Assembly: GCF_005280585.1 (NCBI RefSeq)
Contig: NZ_SZVO01000018.1
Location: 117,768 to 181,767, forward strand
DNA: 64,000 nt
From: Dyadobacter frigoris
GTDB lineage: Bacteria > Bacteroidota > Bacteroidia > Cytophagales > Spirosomataceae
Reading direction: 5' to 3'
In this document: piece by piece, positions 17,556 through 27,021 of the stretch
Layout of the letters: each line of letters starts with the position of its first letter
Position numbering within the stretch: the stretch's first letter is position 1
Program-made: the position numbers and the translations under genes
Notes under the pieces: generated by a model
What the model was told of the DNA's origin: nothing
Seen by the model: only the letters and a program-made list of their open reading frames with translations
Database searches by the model: none

Positions 17556-19316
17556 GTGAAAAAACTCCTTGCTCTGCTGATCTGTTTATTTTATCTTGAA
17601 AACCAACCGACTTTGGCTCAGAATTTACCCCCGATATTTGGAACGAACGTTATTTCTGAAAAAGATGCCAGAATAAAACAGTATCTGACAGCGACAAGAA
17701 TTGTCTGGAAAACCAGCGGAACGGGCATTTCAGGTGAGCAGAACCTATTAAGACCCGGTACAGGACAGGCGGATCTGGTGCATCAGAATATCTGTACACT
17801 TACAAGTAAGGAAGGCGAAAAACCCGGACTAATTCTTGATTTTGGAAAAGAAATACAAGGCGGTATCCAGCTGGTCACAGACCAGCCTTCGGATCACCGC
17901 CCGATAAAAATAAGACTGCGCTTTGGAGAGTCCGTCAGTGAGACCATGTCCGAAGTCGATACGGTAAGCGGCGCGACCAACGATCACGCCATGCGTGATT
18001 TTGTCATTGAAGTGCCCTGGCTGGGTGTGATGCAGGCAGGTAATACAGGCTTTCGTTTTGTGCGTATTGATCTGGTCGATGATAACCGCGAGCTGCAATT
18101 AAAGGAAGCCAGGGCTATTTTTGAATACCGGGATCTTGACTACGTGGGTTCTTTTAAAAGTAATGATGAAAGACTGAATACCATCTGGAATACCGGGGCT
18201 TACACAGTACACCTGAATATGCAGCAGTTTTTGTGGGATGGTATTAAAAGAGACAGACTTGTCTGGGTAGGGGATATGCACCCGGAAATCATGACGATCA
18301 ATAGTGTTTTCGGTAAAAATGAAGTCGTGGCAAAAAGTCTTGACCAGGCCAGAGATATCACACCGCTTCCGGGCTGGATGAATGGTATCAGCGCTTATTC
18401 GATGTGGTGGGTACTGATTCACCGGGACCTTTATAAATACCAGGGCGATAAGCAGTATCTTAAAAAACAGCAGAAATATCTGGTGGCCCTGCTGGATCTT
18501 CTGCTGAGCAAAATAAAAGATAACAAGGAGAATCTGGACGGAACGCGTTTCCTGGACTGGCCTTCGAGTGAGAACCCAAAAGCGATCCATGCCGGGCTTC
18601 ATGCGATGATGATCATGACCCTTGATGCGGGCGCAGAGCTTTGCACGATTCTGGATGAGCCGGCTCAGGCGCAGAAATGCAAAGCCGCATCCACAAACCT
18701 GAAATTATACGTTCCCGATGCAAACGGGTCAAAACAGGCCGCTGCGCTGCTTGCACTGTCCGGTCTTGTGCCTGCCCAAAAAGCCAACAGTGAGGTACTG
18801 GCTGTGGACGGCTGCGCGAGAATGTCCACCTTTTATGGCTATTACATGCTTCAGGCCAGAGCCAAGGCAGGCGATTACCAGGGTGCGATTGATTGTATAC
18901 GCAATTACTGGGGCGGAATGCTTGATATGGGCGCGACAACCTTCTGGGAGGATTTTGATCTGGACTGGACCAAAAATGCAGCCCCGATCACTGAAATTGT
19001 GCCCGAAGGAAAAGATGATATCCATGGTGATTTTGGCGCTTATTGTTACAAAAATCTTCGCCACAGTCTTTGCCACGGATGGGCTTCGGGGCCAACGGCC
19101 TGGCTGAGCGAGCATGTACTGGGCGTGACGGTTTTGGAAGCAGGATGTAAAACGATCCGCATCCAGCCAAATCTGGGTGATCTTAAATGGGTGGAAGGTA
19201 CATTTCCTACGCCTATGGGCGCTGTTAAAATAAGACATGAAAAGCTTGCAAACGGAAAGATCAAATCAACAATCGATGCACCCAAAGGAGTTAAAGTGGT
19301 GGACGGTAATTTGTAG
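17556..19316 (+). CDS. Secreted alpha-L-rhamnosidase-like glycoside hydrolase (GH78-related)
   Basis: 586-residue exported glycosidase. The frame opens at GTG 17445, but a GTG at 17556 begins a clean signal peptide (KKLLALLICLFYLENQPTLAQ region), so I choose that start. An N-terminal beta-sandwich part (about 60-190) is followed by an (alpha/alpha)6-barrel. GH78-like landmarks are DGIKRDRLVWVGDMHPE (counterpart of the R..RLGWTGD acid loop), TTFWEDFDLDW with the second acidic residue, and CHGWASGPTAWLSEHVLGV near the C-terminal domain. The likely role is removal of rhamnose or a related sugar from plant glycans or glycosides in the periplasm. No SusC/SusD pair accompanies it. It is divergent from the PadR operon, and the palindromes at 17300-17342 lie between them. 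Confidence 0.82.
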   Translation: MKKLLALLICLFYLENQPTLAQNLPPIFGTNVISEKDARIKQYLTATRIVWKTSGTGISGEQNLLRPGTGQADLVHQNICTLTSKEGEKPGLILDFGKEIQGGIQLVTDQPSDHRPIKIRLRFGESVSETMSEVDTVSGATNDHAMRDFVIEVPWLGVMQAGNTGFRFVRIDLVDDNRELQLKEARAIFEYRDLDYVGSFKSNDERLNTIWNTGAYTVHLNMQQFLWDGIKRDRLVWVGDMHPEIMTINSVFGKNEVVAKSLDQARDITPLPGWMNGISAYSMWWVLIHRDLYKYQGDKQYLKKQQKYLVALLDLLLSKIKDNKENLDGTRFLDWPSSENPKAIHAGLHAMMIMTLDAGAELCTILDEPAQAQKCKAASTNLKLYVPDANGSKQAAALLALSGLVPAQKANSEVLAVDGCARMSTFYGYYMLQARAKAGDYQGAIDCIRNYWGGMLDMGATTFWEDFDLDWTKNAAPITEIVPEGKDDIHGDFGAYCYKNLRHSLCHGWASGPTAWLSEHVLGVTVLEAGCKTIRIQPNLGDLKWVEGTFPTPMGAVKIRHEKLANGKIKSTIDAPKGVKVVDGNL

Positions 19317-19579
19317 GTGGTTTTTGTAGGTGACATAGAGGTTGACAGGGTTAAAAAGAGGTACACAGAGGATTACTTCGAGGCTGAAATGGCGCCTCCT
19401 GACTACCCATGACAAAACCTGACGATAAATGGCAATCCTTCACCAATCCTGACATTTCCAGAAAATCCTGTAAATCAAGATTGTCACCGGTATTATATTA
19501 TTGTTAATTATCTTTCATTTTTGGATGGAACTGTCTAACTTAGTACTCTGTAAACCAGTTTGTTAGTACAGTGTGATCC

Positions 19580-21415
19580 GTGAGAAAGATGTTTCGTTAT
19601 TTAATTCTATTTCTTTCATTTTTATTAATATTTCAAGCAGCCCTCGCTCAGGAAAGCAAGCGTGCCAATGTCTGGTATTTTGGATATGAAGCCGGAATAG
19701 ATTTTAACAGCGGAAAACCAGTTGCCTTAAACGACAGCAAAATGAACCAGTGGGAGGGGACGGCTTCCATTTGTGATGAAAATGGAAAATTGCTTTTGTA
19801 TACAAACGGGGTACAGATATGGAACAATAAACACAAAGTTATTTCAGGAGATGCTGATTTAGGTGGGAATGATTCTGCGACGCAATCTGCCATTATTGTT
19901 CCCAAACCAGGAGATGCTAATATTTATTATGTCTTTACCACTTTTAGCCGCTTAACCTGTATCATCGTAGATATAAGATTAAATCATGGAGAAGGCGGTA
20001 TCGTTTCAATGAATATTTTAATGGAACATTCCACTGAAAAATTAACGGCAGTTCAGCATTGTAATGGTAAAGATTTTTGGATTTTAGCACATGAAACCGG
20101 GAATAATAAATTTAGGAGTTACTTACTTAAAAGTGATGGTTTAGAGAAAACTTATGTTGAAAATAAAATTGGAAACAACGCATCCAATTCCTTAGGATAT
20201 CTAAAATTCTCTCCATCAGGAACTAAGTTGGCCGCTGCTTTATTCAGTAAGGGTATTTTTGAACTTTATGATTTTAATAACAGTTCAGGTTCAATTTCTA
20301 ATCCTATAGTTCTGACCCATCATGATTTTAAAATGGCATACGGTCTGGAATTTTCTCCCGATGAAAATTTTCTATACGTTACAGAAACGCTCCAAACAGC
20401 CAGTCGTATTTTTCAGTTAGATATATCAGACAAAAAACCAGTTGAGATTTTAAAGTCAAAGACTACGGTTGGACATACGAGTGAATCTTTCTTTGGAGCA
20501 CTAAAACTTGGTCCGGATAATAAGATATATGTGGCGAAAAACAGAATGAAAAGCCTGGGTGTAATTAATAATCCTAATAGCAAAGGTTTAAGCTGCGACT
20601 ACGTCAGTGAAGGATTTGTATTAGGAGCGGCAGGTGGTATCGGGCTTCCTAACTTTGTTTCAACCTTTAATTTACCAAAACCGTCATTATCTATTGTTGA
20701 AGAAAAAAACTGTAATGACATTACGCTTACTGCAAATTATTATCCTGTTTCTAATAATAATTCATATCAATGGTATGTTGACAACTCGATCATTAAAAAT
20801 GCAAATGAGGTAGCGTATAGGCCAAAGAGTTCCGGGAAATATTCAGTGATTGTAAGTAATAAATGTTCTGAGGAAAAAATATTTTCTGATGTAAAAGAAA
20901 TTAAAATACTTAACGCAGAGCCAAGAGCAATTAAGATAAATTGCGGTTTTTATAAACTGATTGCCAATGCCAATTCTGATTTTCAATGGGCTGGACAAGA
21001 TATTAAGGAATCTGATTTATATTCAGATTCTATTATCTTAAGCGGCTCCGGAATGAAAACTTTTAATTTGAAAGTATTTGACATAGATGATGCCACCTGT
21101 TTTATAGAAAAACAATTGAACGTTGATTTTGGAGTCTGTGACGCCAGGGTTTTTATACCTGATATTTTTACACCGAATGAGGATGGAATCAATGATACAT
21201 TTAAGATTGTAGTCATTGGAGGAACCGCTCTCAAACTTGATATTTTTAACCGCTGGGGCTCACTGGTATTTACTGATTCTAGTCCTGCGGCTGAATGGAG
21301 CGGGAAAGTCAATGCGACCCATTGTCTAAATGGCGATTATGTTTATGTTTTTAAATATAAGACTGAAATGGGGGAAGAGTTTGTGAGGAAGGGGAGTTTT
21401 TTGCTCCAGAGATAA
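19580..21415 (+). CDS. Secreted propeller-like protein with CHU_C gliding-motility C-terminal domain
   Basis: 611-residue secreted protein with start GTG 19580 (ATG 19589 is an alternative). It has a signal peptide (LILFLSFLLIFQAALAQ), then a long beta-propeller-like region that opens with NVWYFGYEAGIDFNSG, as in many Bacteroidota surface proteins. A PKD/Ig-like cysteine-containing segment follows. The C-terminal domain (about 523-611) has FIPDIFTPNEDGINDTFKI, FNRWGSLVF and GDYVYVFKYK. This is the type B sorting domain used for type IX secretion, so the protein is expected at the cell surface or outside. It converges with rfbD and stands at one end of the exopolysaccharide locus. Confidence 0.85.
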   Translation: MRKMFRYLILFLSFLLIFQAALAQESKRANVWYFGYEAGIDFNSGKPVALNDSKMNQWEGTASICDENGKLLLYTNGVQIWNNKHKVISGDADLGGNDSATQSAIIVPKPGDANIYYVFTTFSRLTCIIVDIRLNHGEGGIVSMNILMEHSTEKLTAVQHCNGKDFWILAHETGNNKFRSYLLKSDGLEKTYVENKIGNNASNSLGYLKFSPSGTKLAAALFSKGIFELYDFNNSSGSISNPIVLTHHDFKMAYGLEFSPDENFLYVTETLQTASRIFQLDISDKKPVEILKSKTTVGHTSESFFGALKLGPDNKIYVAKNRMKSLGVINNPNSKGLSCDYVSEGFVLGAAGGIGLPNFVSTFNLPKPSLSIVEEKNCNDITLTANYYPVSNNNSYQWYVDNSIIKNANEVAYRPKSSGKYSVIVSNKCSEEKIFSDVKEIKILNAEPRAIKINCGFYKLIANANSDFQWAGQDIKESDLYSDSIILSGSGMKTFNLKVFDIDDATCFIEKQLNVDFGVCDARVFIPDIFTPNEDGINDTFKIVVIGGTALKLDIFNRWGSLVFTDSSPAAEWSGKVNATHCLNGDYVYVFKYKTEMGEEFVRKGSFLLQR

Positions 21416-21529
21416 TTATTTCAGCGGTCGTCGCACCGTTGAAAGCTGGCGTCACATGATCGGGAATGGACGTTGGGAGTTTGTATTTTGTGATTGGAGT
21501 TTGGGTTCGTAATTTTGACCAGGGCACTA

Positions 21530-21588
21530 ACAGAAACGGTCACGAAATTTGGGTTTCATAACCATTTCTGTATGGGTTTCTTTTTTTT
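21530..21588 (+). terminator. Probable terminator between convergent genes
   Basis: ACAGAAACGGT and ACCATTTCTGT form an imperfect stem (one mismatch) with a 20-base loop. A T-run at 21581-21588 follows 9 bases later. It lies 115 bases after the CHU_C gene and directly before the end of rfbD. Confidence 0.4.
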
Positions 21589-21590
21589 AA

Positions 21591-22442
21591 TTAAATCAGT
21601 TTTTTGATGCACACTTCGAGGCTGTCTCGCCAGTATGGAATTTGAATTCCAAAAGTGGTTTTGATTTTGGTTTTATCCATCACAGAGTAGGCAGGCCTTA
21701 CTGCCCTTGTGATGTATTCTGATGTTTTAACCGGATTAACTTTTACGGTGGTATTACTGATATCAAAAATCGTTCTGGCGAAATCAAACCAGGATGTTAC
21801 GCCTTCGTTACTGTAATGATAGATACCGTATTCAGTACTGCCCGACTCAATAATATCTAAAATGGCACCGGCCAAATCAATGGCATAAGTAGGGGAGCCG
21901 GTTTGATCCACAATCACACCCAATTGGTCTCTCTCGCTCCCCAAACGTAACATCGTTTTTACAAAGTTATTTCCATACTCGGAATACAACCAGCTGGTAC
22001 GTAGGGTGAAGTGTTTTTCCAAAACATCAGAAATGGCAACTTCGCCTTCCAGTTTGGTAAGCCCGTAAATATTCTCTGGTTCTGCCGGATCTGTTTCGGA
22101 TAAGATTTGTGGAACGTTGCCTTTAAATACAAAATCGGTAGAAACATGAATTAAAGTTACATTGTGTTTGGCACAAGCCTTTGCAATGTTTTCAGCCCCG
22201 TCTCTGTTCACCTTCCGGCAAATATCAATGTCATCTTCCGCTTTATCAACAGCAGTATAGGCAGCACAGTTGATGGCAAATTCAGGTTTTTCTTTTGTGA
22301 ATAATATATCAAGTAGATTGATGTCTAATATATTACCTTCTTGCTCCGATGGAAAAGAAATGTCTGTATTGCCTCTTTCCTCGGAAACCTTTTTAAGGCA
22401 ATGGCCTAGTTGTCCGGATGCACCTAGTACTACTATTTTCAT
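21591..22442 (-). CDS. rfbD: dTDP-4-dehydrorhamnose reductase
   Basis: 283-residue extended short-chain dehydrogenase that makes the last step to dTDP-L-rhamnose, reducing dTDP-4-dehydro-L-rhamnose with NAD(P)H. The N-terminal nucleotide-binding loop is VLGASGQLG. The family segment CAAYTAVDKAEDD is present, as are the active-site STDFVFKG and YGLTKLEGE (YxxxK) and the substrate loop RTSWLYSEYGNNFV. It is the last minus-strand gene of the exopolysaccharide locus, 44 bases after the YjbH-like gene. RfbA, RfbB and RfbC are not in the window and must be elsewhere. Confidence 0.92.
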   Translation of the reverse strand: MKIVVLGASGQLGHCLKKVSEERGNTDISFPSEQEGNILDINLLDILFTKEKPEFAINCAAYTAVDKAEDDIDICRKVNRDGAENIAKACAKHNVTLIHVSTDFVFKGNVPQILSETDPAEPENIYGLTKLEGEVAISDVLEKHFTLRTSWLYSEYGNNFVKTMLRLGSERDQLGVIVDQTGSPTYAIDLAGAILDIIESGSTEYGIYHYSNEGVTSWFDFARTIFDISNTTVKVNPVKTSEYITRAVRPAYSVMDKTKIKTTFGIQIPYWRDSLEVCIKKLI

Positions 22443-22486
22443 TTTTTAGTATTAATGTTTCGCAGCAAAGTTAGAATATTAGATTG

Positions 22487-23614
22487 TTATTCTCTTTGAC
22501 TGTTTAGATAATTCGTGTGGTATTGTCTAAGCTTCTGATCCAGTTGATATCCTGTGCGGTAACGTTCACCAATCTGAAATCCGCGAGTATAGGAGTATTC
22601 AAAACGGTACTGATCCGTTGTCCGTAACCGGGCATTACGTCCTTGTAAAATCTTCCCGGGCGGAATTGGAATTGCAAAATTAAAGCCGGCGGTAGAACCA
22701 TTTTTAGTTTTCATGGCATAAAGACCAATTTCAACGTTTGTAAATTGTTTGATAAAATCAACTCTCACACCACGGTCTTGCCACAAGTATTGTCCTCCGG
22801 ATAATTTCAGCGTTACGTCAGGCCTGGCAAGTCGGTAGGCAATATCTGCTTGCAACAATAATTGGTTAAAACTGCTATAATGAATGCCATCCTTCGCATA
22901 AAAATATCTGCCAGTGTAGCCAGCTTCCAGTCCATAAGACAATGGAGTCGTCATATCCGTGTGCCGATATTGTACATTAACGCCATATTGATCGTTATAA
23001 AAGAACCCTGCCGAAGCGTTAACAAAGTTTTTCCCAATTGCAAAAAACTGATTCAGAAAAATAGGGGCAGGGCGGATTATTTTCGGATTACCATCCATGT
23101 CATTGGTAATGGGAAACAGAATTCCGGCATTTAAAACCATTCCCTGCCATAGATAAAATTGAGTCTGCAACAGTACACTGGTATTGCTTTGTACTACCTG
23201 CTCTCTATATCCAAAAATGGCTGCGAATGCAGGCTGAATCCAGAAATCAAATTTGTAGCGGCCTGGGTGTGGTAAAAACTTTATACGTTGAGTTTTACGC
23301 TCCTCGGAAGTTGGTACAGCAGCAGTTATTTTAGACCCAAGTTTATAATTACCTATAATAATTCCCTGAAACATCGGAAGATACTCGTGAATATTATTGT
23401 CAGCAAGGGATTTACGCATTTCCCATAATCCATACAATGGGTTACGGTCAAGACGTTGTTCATAATATATCTTCCCATTCGCCGGATCGAGGGTGGTATT
23501 TTCGTAATTCAGCCAAAGTGACTTTCTCTGGGCTTCTGTTTCTTCGGTCTGTGCGAAAACAGGGGACATGAGAAACATCATAACGATGCCTGAAAGCAGT
23601 TTACTTATTTTCAT
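22487..23614 (-). CDS. YjbH-like outer-membrane protein, C-terminal-half homologue
   Basis: 375 residues with a signal peptide (MKISKLLSGIVMMFLMSPVFAQ), rich in aromatic residues and alternating beta strands typical of an outer-membrane barrel. The stretch QYLWQDRGVRVDFIKQFTNV and then TAGFNFAIPIPPGKI follows the pattern of the C-terminal half of YjbH, the outer-membrane component of the YjbEFGH exopolysaccharide system. The assignment is from pattern memory, not a search. Its start overlaps the stop region of the preceding gene by 14 bases, and that gene resembles the YjbH N-terminal half. It most likely takes part in polymer export or anchoring at the outer membrane. Confidence 0.65.
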   Translation of the reverse strand: MKISKLLSGIVMMFLMSPVFAQTEETEAQRKSLWLNYENTTLDPANGKIYYEQRLDRNPLYGLWEMRKSLADNNIHEYLPMFQGIIIGNYKLGSKITAAVPTSEERKTQRIKFLPHPGRYKFDFWIQPAFAAIFGYREQVVQSNTSVLLQTQFYLWQGMVLNAGILFPITNDMDGNPKIIRPAPIFLNQFFAIGKNFVNASAGFFYNDQYGVNVQYRHTDMTTPLSYGLEAGYTGRYFYAKDGIHYSSFNQLLLQADIAYRLARPDVTLKLSGGQYLWQDRGVRVDFIKQFTNVEIGLYAMKTKNGSTAGFNFAIPIPPGKILQGRNARLRTTDQYRFEYSYTRGFQIGERYRTGYQLDQKLRQYHTNYLNSQRE

Positions 23615-24470
23615 TCGCTTTTTTCAGACGCTTGGGAAGCGCTTTAAGATTGAGGGCATAAGAAGTGCCAAAGGTTACCTGATCAAAATTTATAACGCCT
23701 GCTTGTATGGTCCACTTCTTGAAAAGTTTACCATAGGCGCCAATATTAAAGTGTCTGGAATCCCATTCGAGCATTACTCCGCCTTTATTTTGATAGCGTA
23801 AATTTAGACCGCCAATAGGGCCGGATAAATATTTATATCTTTTATCCGTATTCTTGTTTTGAATTTTCAGGTTACTAAAAATATTCGAATTTTCTTTTTC
23901 AGAATCACCTCTTTTGATATAAACAGGGCTTCCATAACCACCCGTTACTTCTGCAAAGAAATTATTACTCAACTTGAAAGTTTTAGTTGCAACCAAAGCA
24001 TTTGTAGTAAAGGAGTTGTCAATTGCAAATGGCATTGATAAATATAGCGCCAATGAGGGTTGGTATTTCTTTTCTTTTAATATCAGATATTTTAAATCCA
24101 GCTGTCTGTCTCCTATACCTTTGTCTTGAAAACGAGTTTCGCCATTCATTCGCATCAGGTTAAGATTGAGATCAAGCCTTGAGAGAATTGTTAAGTTCAC
24201 ATAATAAATACTTTCAGATTGAATTCCATTTCTTCTAAAACTATATTTTACCGGATTATATGCATATCCTGCAATTAGAGAGCCGCTTTTTGTTTCTATG
24301 GCTGTGGGAATATTGAGAAGCCCTGGTTTACCAGAAAAATTCATTTGAGCAAAAAGTGGAGTGTTCACAAATAAAATTAGCAGGAAAGGCAAAAAACTGC
24401 CCCTCCTGCTATTTTTAACGTAAATCTTTCCAACCAATATGTCAAATATGACGATCAGTCTTAGATTCAT
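23601..24470 (-). CDS. YjbH-like outer-membrane protein, N-terminal-half homologue
   Basis: 289 residues. An exported N-terminus (hydrophobic FLPFLLILFVNTPLFAQ at about 27-42) follows an unusually long charged lead, so the true start may lie inside. The mature part begins MNFSGKPGLLNIPTAIETKSG, resembling the FSG..GLINTPTA opening of YjbH. It continues with DKGIGDRQLDLKYLILKEKK and PSLALYLSMPFA, matching the DKG.D.K..LL.E...P..A pattern. It ends in strands (YALNLKALPKRLKK). It starts 9 bases after the lipoprotein gene and overlaps the next gene by 14 bases, so the three are one transcription unit. In Proteobacteria both halves are one protein of about 700 residues. Confidence 0.65.
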   Translation of the reverse strand: MNLRLIVIFDILVGKIYVKNSRRGSFLPFLLILFVNTPLFAQMNFSGKPGLLNIPTAIETKSGSLIAGYAYNPVKYSFRRNGIQSESIYYVNLTILSRLDLNLNLMRMNGETRFQDKGIGDRQLDLKYLILKEKKYQPSLALYLSMPFAIDNSFTTNALVATKTFKLSNNFFAEVTGGYGSPVYIKRGDSEKENSNIFSNLKIQNKNTDKRYKYLSGPIGGLNLRYQNKGGVMLEWDSRHFNIGAYGKLFKKWTIQAGVINFDQVTFGTSYALNLKALPKRLKKANENK

Positions 24471-24479
24471 ATTGGATGA

Positions 24480-25535
24480 TTAGTTACTTCCACCCTCATT
24501 GTGACAACTTGCAATTGCGTCATTTTTAAGCTTCGTAGCTGAAGCCAATGCCGTTGCATAAGCAGCGTCTACAAGCGCTTGGTTTGCATTTTTTGCAGCT
24601 AGTGCATTAGCCGTAGCAGCAGCTGAAACAGAAGTACAAGCTTGTTTGTCAGCAAGTTCCAGGGCGTTAATTGAACTCAAAGCATCTAATAGAGCAATAT
24701 TAGTAAGTGCTTTCACAAGATCATAACTACTTCCCAAAGCAGCCTTTGCATTTTCAATATCGGCAAGAGCTTTGGTTCCCTGAGCATTTACAGTAGCTCT
24801 GGTAGCAACATATTTTTCAGTAACCGAAGAAGTACAAGTAGCTGAACTTGGAACTGCGGCAAGTGCAGTATTATATGCAGCTAAAACAGTTGCAGTTTGA
24901 GTAGCCTTTGAAGCATCAAGAGTTGTTTTTACTCCGTCAAATGTAGCAGTTGCGGTAGCGACACATGCATCGTTTACCAATACCTTCTCTACTTTTTCAA
25001 CAGCATCAACACCAGCAATTTTATCAATAGTCGTAGTTCCAGCAATACGTGTTCCATTTAAAGTTACACCACCAACACTTGGAAAAGTAAATACTGGCAG
25101 ATAAGCAGCCAATGCAGGGTTTGCTCTTGCTTTGTCTAATATCGCTTTGATATCTGCAGGAACAGCACCTCCATTAGATACTGACGCGATCGTAGAAGCA
25201 GATACAGAGTTAAGAGCAGCAACATCAGAAGCTGAAACAGCTCCTGAAACGGCAGTAGCTGCGGCAGTTACACTTGCAGGAACCACACCAGTTGATGCAA
25301 TGTCACCCAAAGCTCCGTTTACCGCATTGGCTTGAGCAGAAGTGGCAAAGCTTGATGGGGTTGAAACTACCGCTACGGGCGCAGCCGGAGTAACCGTAGC
25401 CATGGTTACCGCTTTAAGAGCGTCTGTAATCCCTTGATCAGGTGTCGTAGGATCAGTGTTGTCCTTCTTACAGTTGAACAGGACCGCGGTCATCATCAGA
25501 CCAAGTACTGCTAATTTAATTGTACGTTTTTTCAT
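24480..25535 (-). CDS. Ala-rich helical lipoprotein of unknown function
   Basis: 351-residue predicted lipoprotein. The signal peptide ends in a lipobox with Cys22 (MMTAVLFNC), then KKDNTDPTTPDQG as a flexible linker. The rest is dominated by Ala, Val, Thr and Ser with few aromatics and long helical stretches (ALAAKNANQALVDAAYATAL). Four further cysteines are spaced through the C-terminal half and could form two disulfides closing helical hairpins. I do not recognise the family. It heads the unit with the two YjbH-like genes. Escherichia coli YjbE, the first gene of yjbEFGH, is also a small exported Ala-rich protein, so an analogous role is an attractive inference, not a shown homology. Confidence 0.7.
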   Translation of the reverse strand: MKKRTIKLAVLGLMMTAVLFNCKKDNTDPTTPDQGITDALKAVTMATVTPAAPVAVVSTPSSFATSAQANAVNGALGDIASTGVVPASVTAAATAVSGAVSASDVAALNSVSASTIASVSNGGAVPADIKAILDKARANPALAAYLPVFTFPSVGGVTLNGTRIAGTTTIDKIAGVDAVEKVEKVLVNDACVATATATFDGVKTTLDASKATQTATVLAAYNTALAAVPSSATCTSSVTEKYVATRATVNAQGTKALADIENAKAALGSSYDLVKALTNIALLDALSSINALELADKQACTSVSAAATANALAAKNANQALVDAAYATALASATKLKNDAIASCHNEGGSN

Positions 25536-25656
25536 TGCGAGTAAAATTGATTTGTGGAATTAATAGTTTACATTATTTATATAAATAAATACAAAAGTTC
25601 AAAACACTCAGAGGTGGTTCCAGTACTATTGTTGGTTTACTAAAATAGGACTCAGA

Positions 25657-27021
25657 TCACTGTCCTCTGCCTAATACCATGACCTGCATTGTTTTAAAAA
25701 TGAGGTTGATGTCTTCGAGTACGCTGTAAGTTTTTAGGTACTGTAAATCGTATTTCAATCTTTCAACATTTTTTGCAACTGTATCTGCGTAACCAACATT
25801 AATCTGTCCAATGGATGTGATACCAGGTTTTACAGTTAACAGGCGTTGAAAATCATGTGGTTCAGCTTCCATTAACATATCGACGTCATATTTGTACAAA
25901 GGACGTGGACCCACAACGGACATATCACCTTTTAAAACATTGAAGAATTGTGGTAATTCGTCAAGTCTTGTCTTACGCATAATCTTGCCAATTGGTGTGA
26001 TCCGGGGGTCGTTATCTCCAGTGGAATGCTGCCCCATTTTATCAGCATTCAGGCACATACTGCGAAACTTGTAAATCTCAAACATTTCACCCCACTGTCC
26101 GCAACGTTTTTGACGATAAAAAACAGGTCCGGGAGATGTGATTTTTACCGCAGCCATCACAGTAAGGAATATGGGCGCACCCAGGATCATAACGATACTT
26201 GAAAAAATCAGGTCAAACGAGCGTTTCAGTGTTTGCTCATTCACACTAGAAAATGGCTTTGTGTTAACCTGAATAATCGGATACATGTCATGGTATTCAA
26301 TCGTCGCCATATTAGTCATAAATCCACGAAAATCAGGAACCAGGCGAATTTGTGTTTTTTGACGCTCTCCAAGTTTAATAACGCCCCTTACCTGCTCGTC
26401 AGACATTTCAGATAGGCAGCAATAGACATAATCCAGTTTCTCATTGCTCATTAAAGCTTCGAGTTTTTGAAGTTCGTCCCGGTGATCATTAAATTCAAAC
26501 ATGCCACAGAACCGGTAACCCAATTCTTTTCGGTCGCTATAAAAGCCACGAATAAGAGTGGCCAAATCACCTTTACCAACAATGGCATAGCGGTTGTAAT
26601 TGTACCCAGCCTGGCGGTAAAGTTTTAAAAACAAAACCGTTACAGCTCGAACAGTAACGGCCAGAATAACGAACATGCCATATGTCATTACAAACTGCTG
26701 TCTGGAATATTCATCTCCTTTTTGTGTAAGATACAAAAAGGCCATAATAGCAGCGGAGTGTATTAGGGTAGCTTTAAAAAGATTACCAATCTGGTTATTG
26801 AAATTGTAAGAAAGTCGTGTAAACAGATAAGTTTTTAATGAGTAGATAGCGAAGATCCAAAGTAAATTTGATACCAGTAACAAATTAATATACTGATTTT
26901 CAAATAGGTTTGATAGATCACCAAAACGTATGGAATAAGCAAAAAGAAAAGCTCCATTTAGGAGGACAAGATCTGTCCAGAGGTGGGCCTTGGGAAGGAG
27001 CCCGGGATAGCGGTTTTTCAT
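25657..27021 (-). CDS. Undecaprenyl-phosphate sugar phosphotransferase (initiating, WcaJ-like)
   Basis: 454-residue polyprenyl-phosphate hexose-1-phosphate transferase that puts the first sugar on undecaprenyl phosphate at the inner membrane. The N-terminal part has four membrane helices (LVLLNGAFLFAYSIRF, LLLVSNLLWIFAIYSL and others) and a nucleotide-binding-like middle domain (YAIVGKGDLATLIRGF). The C-terminal catalytic domain has a re-entrant helix (DLIFSSIVMILGAPIFLTVM). Signatures follow: SPGPVFYRQKRCG, FEIYKFRSM, TRLDELPQFFNVLKGDMSVV and GPRP. Length and layout match the WcaJ/WbaP-type long forms. The sugar is probably glucose or galactose but cannot be fixed. Confidence 0.92.
   Translation of the reverse strand: MKNRYPGLLPKAHLWTDLVLLNGAFLFAYSIRFGDLSNLFENQYINLLLVSNLLWIFAIYSLKTYLFTRLSYNFNNQIGNLFKATLIHSAAIMAFLYLTQKGDEYSRQQFVMTYGMFVILAVTVRAVTVLFLKLYRQAGYNYNRYAIVGKGDLATLIRGFYSDRKELGYRFCGMFEFNDHRDELQKLEALMSNEKLDYVYCCLSEMSDEQVRGVIKLGERQKTQIRLVPDFRGFMTNMATIEYHDMYPIIQVNTKPFSSVNEQTLKRSFDLIFSSIVMILGAPIFLTVMAAVKITSPGPVFYRQKRCGQWGEMFEIYKFRSMCLNADKMGQHSTGDNDPRITPIGKIMRKTRLDELPQFFNVLKGDMSVVGPRPLYKYDVDMLMEAEPHDFQRLLTVKPGITSIGQINVGYADTVAKNVERLKYDLQYLKTYSVLEDINLIFKTMQVMVLGRGQ

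Noticed and set aside
18099..18602. 167- and 169-codon minus-strand frames inside the rhamnosidase-like gene
   Set aside because: Opposite-strand shadows of a gene with clear glycosidase motifs.
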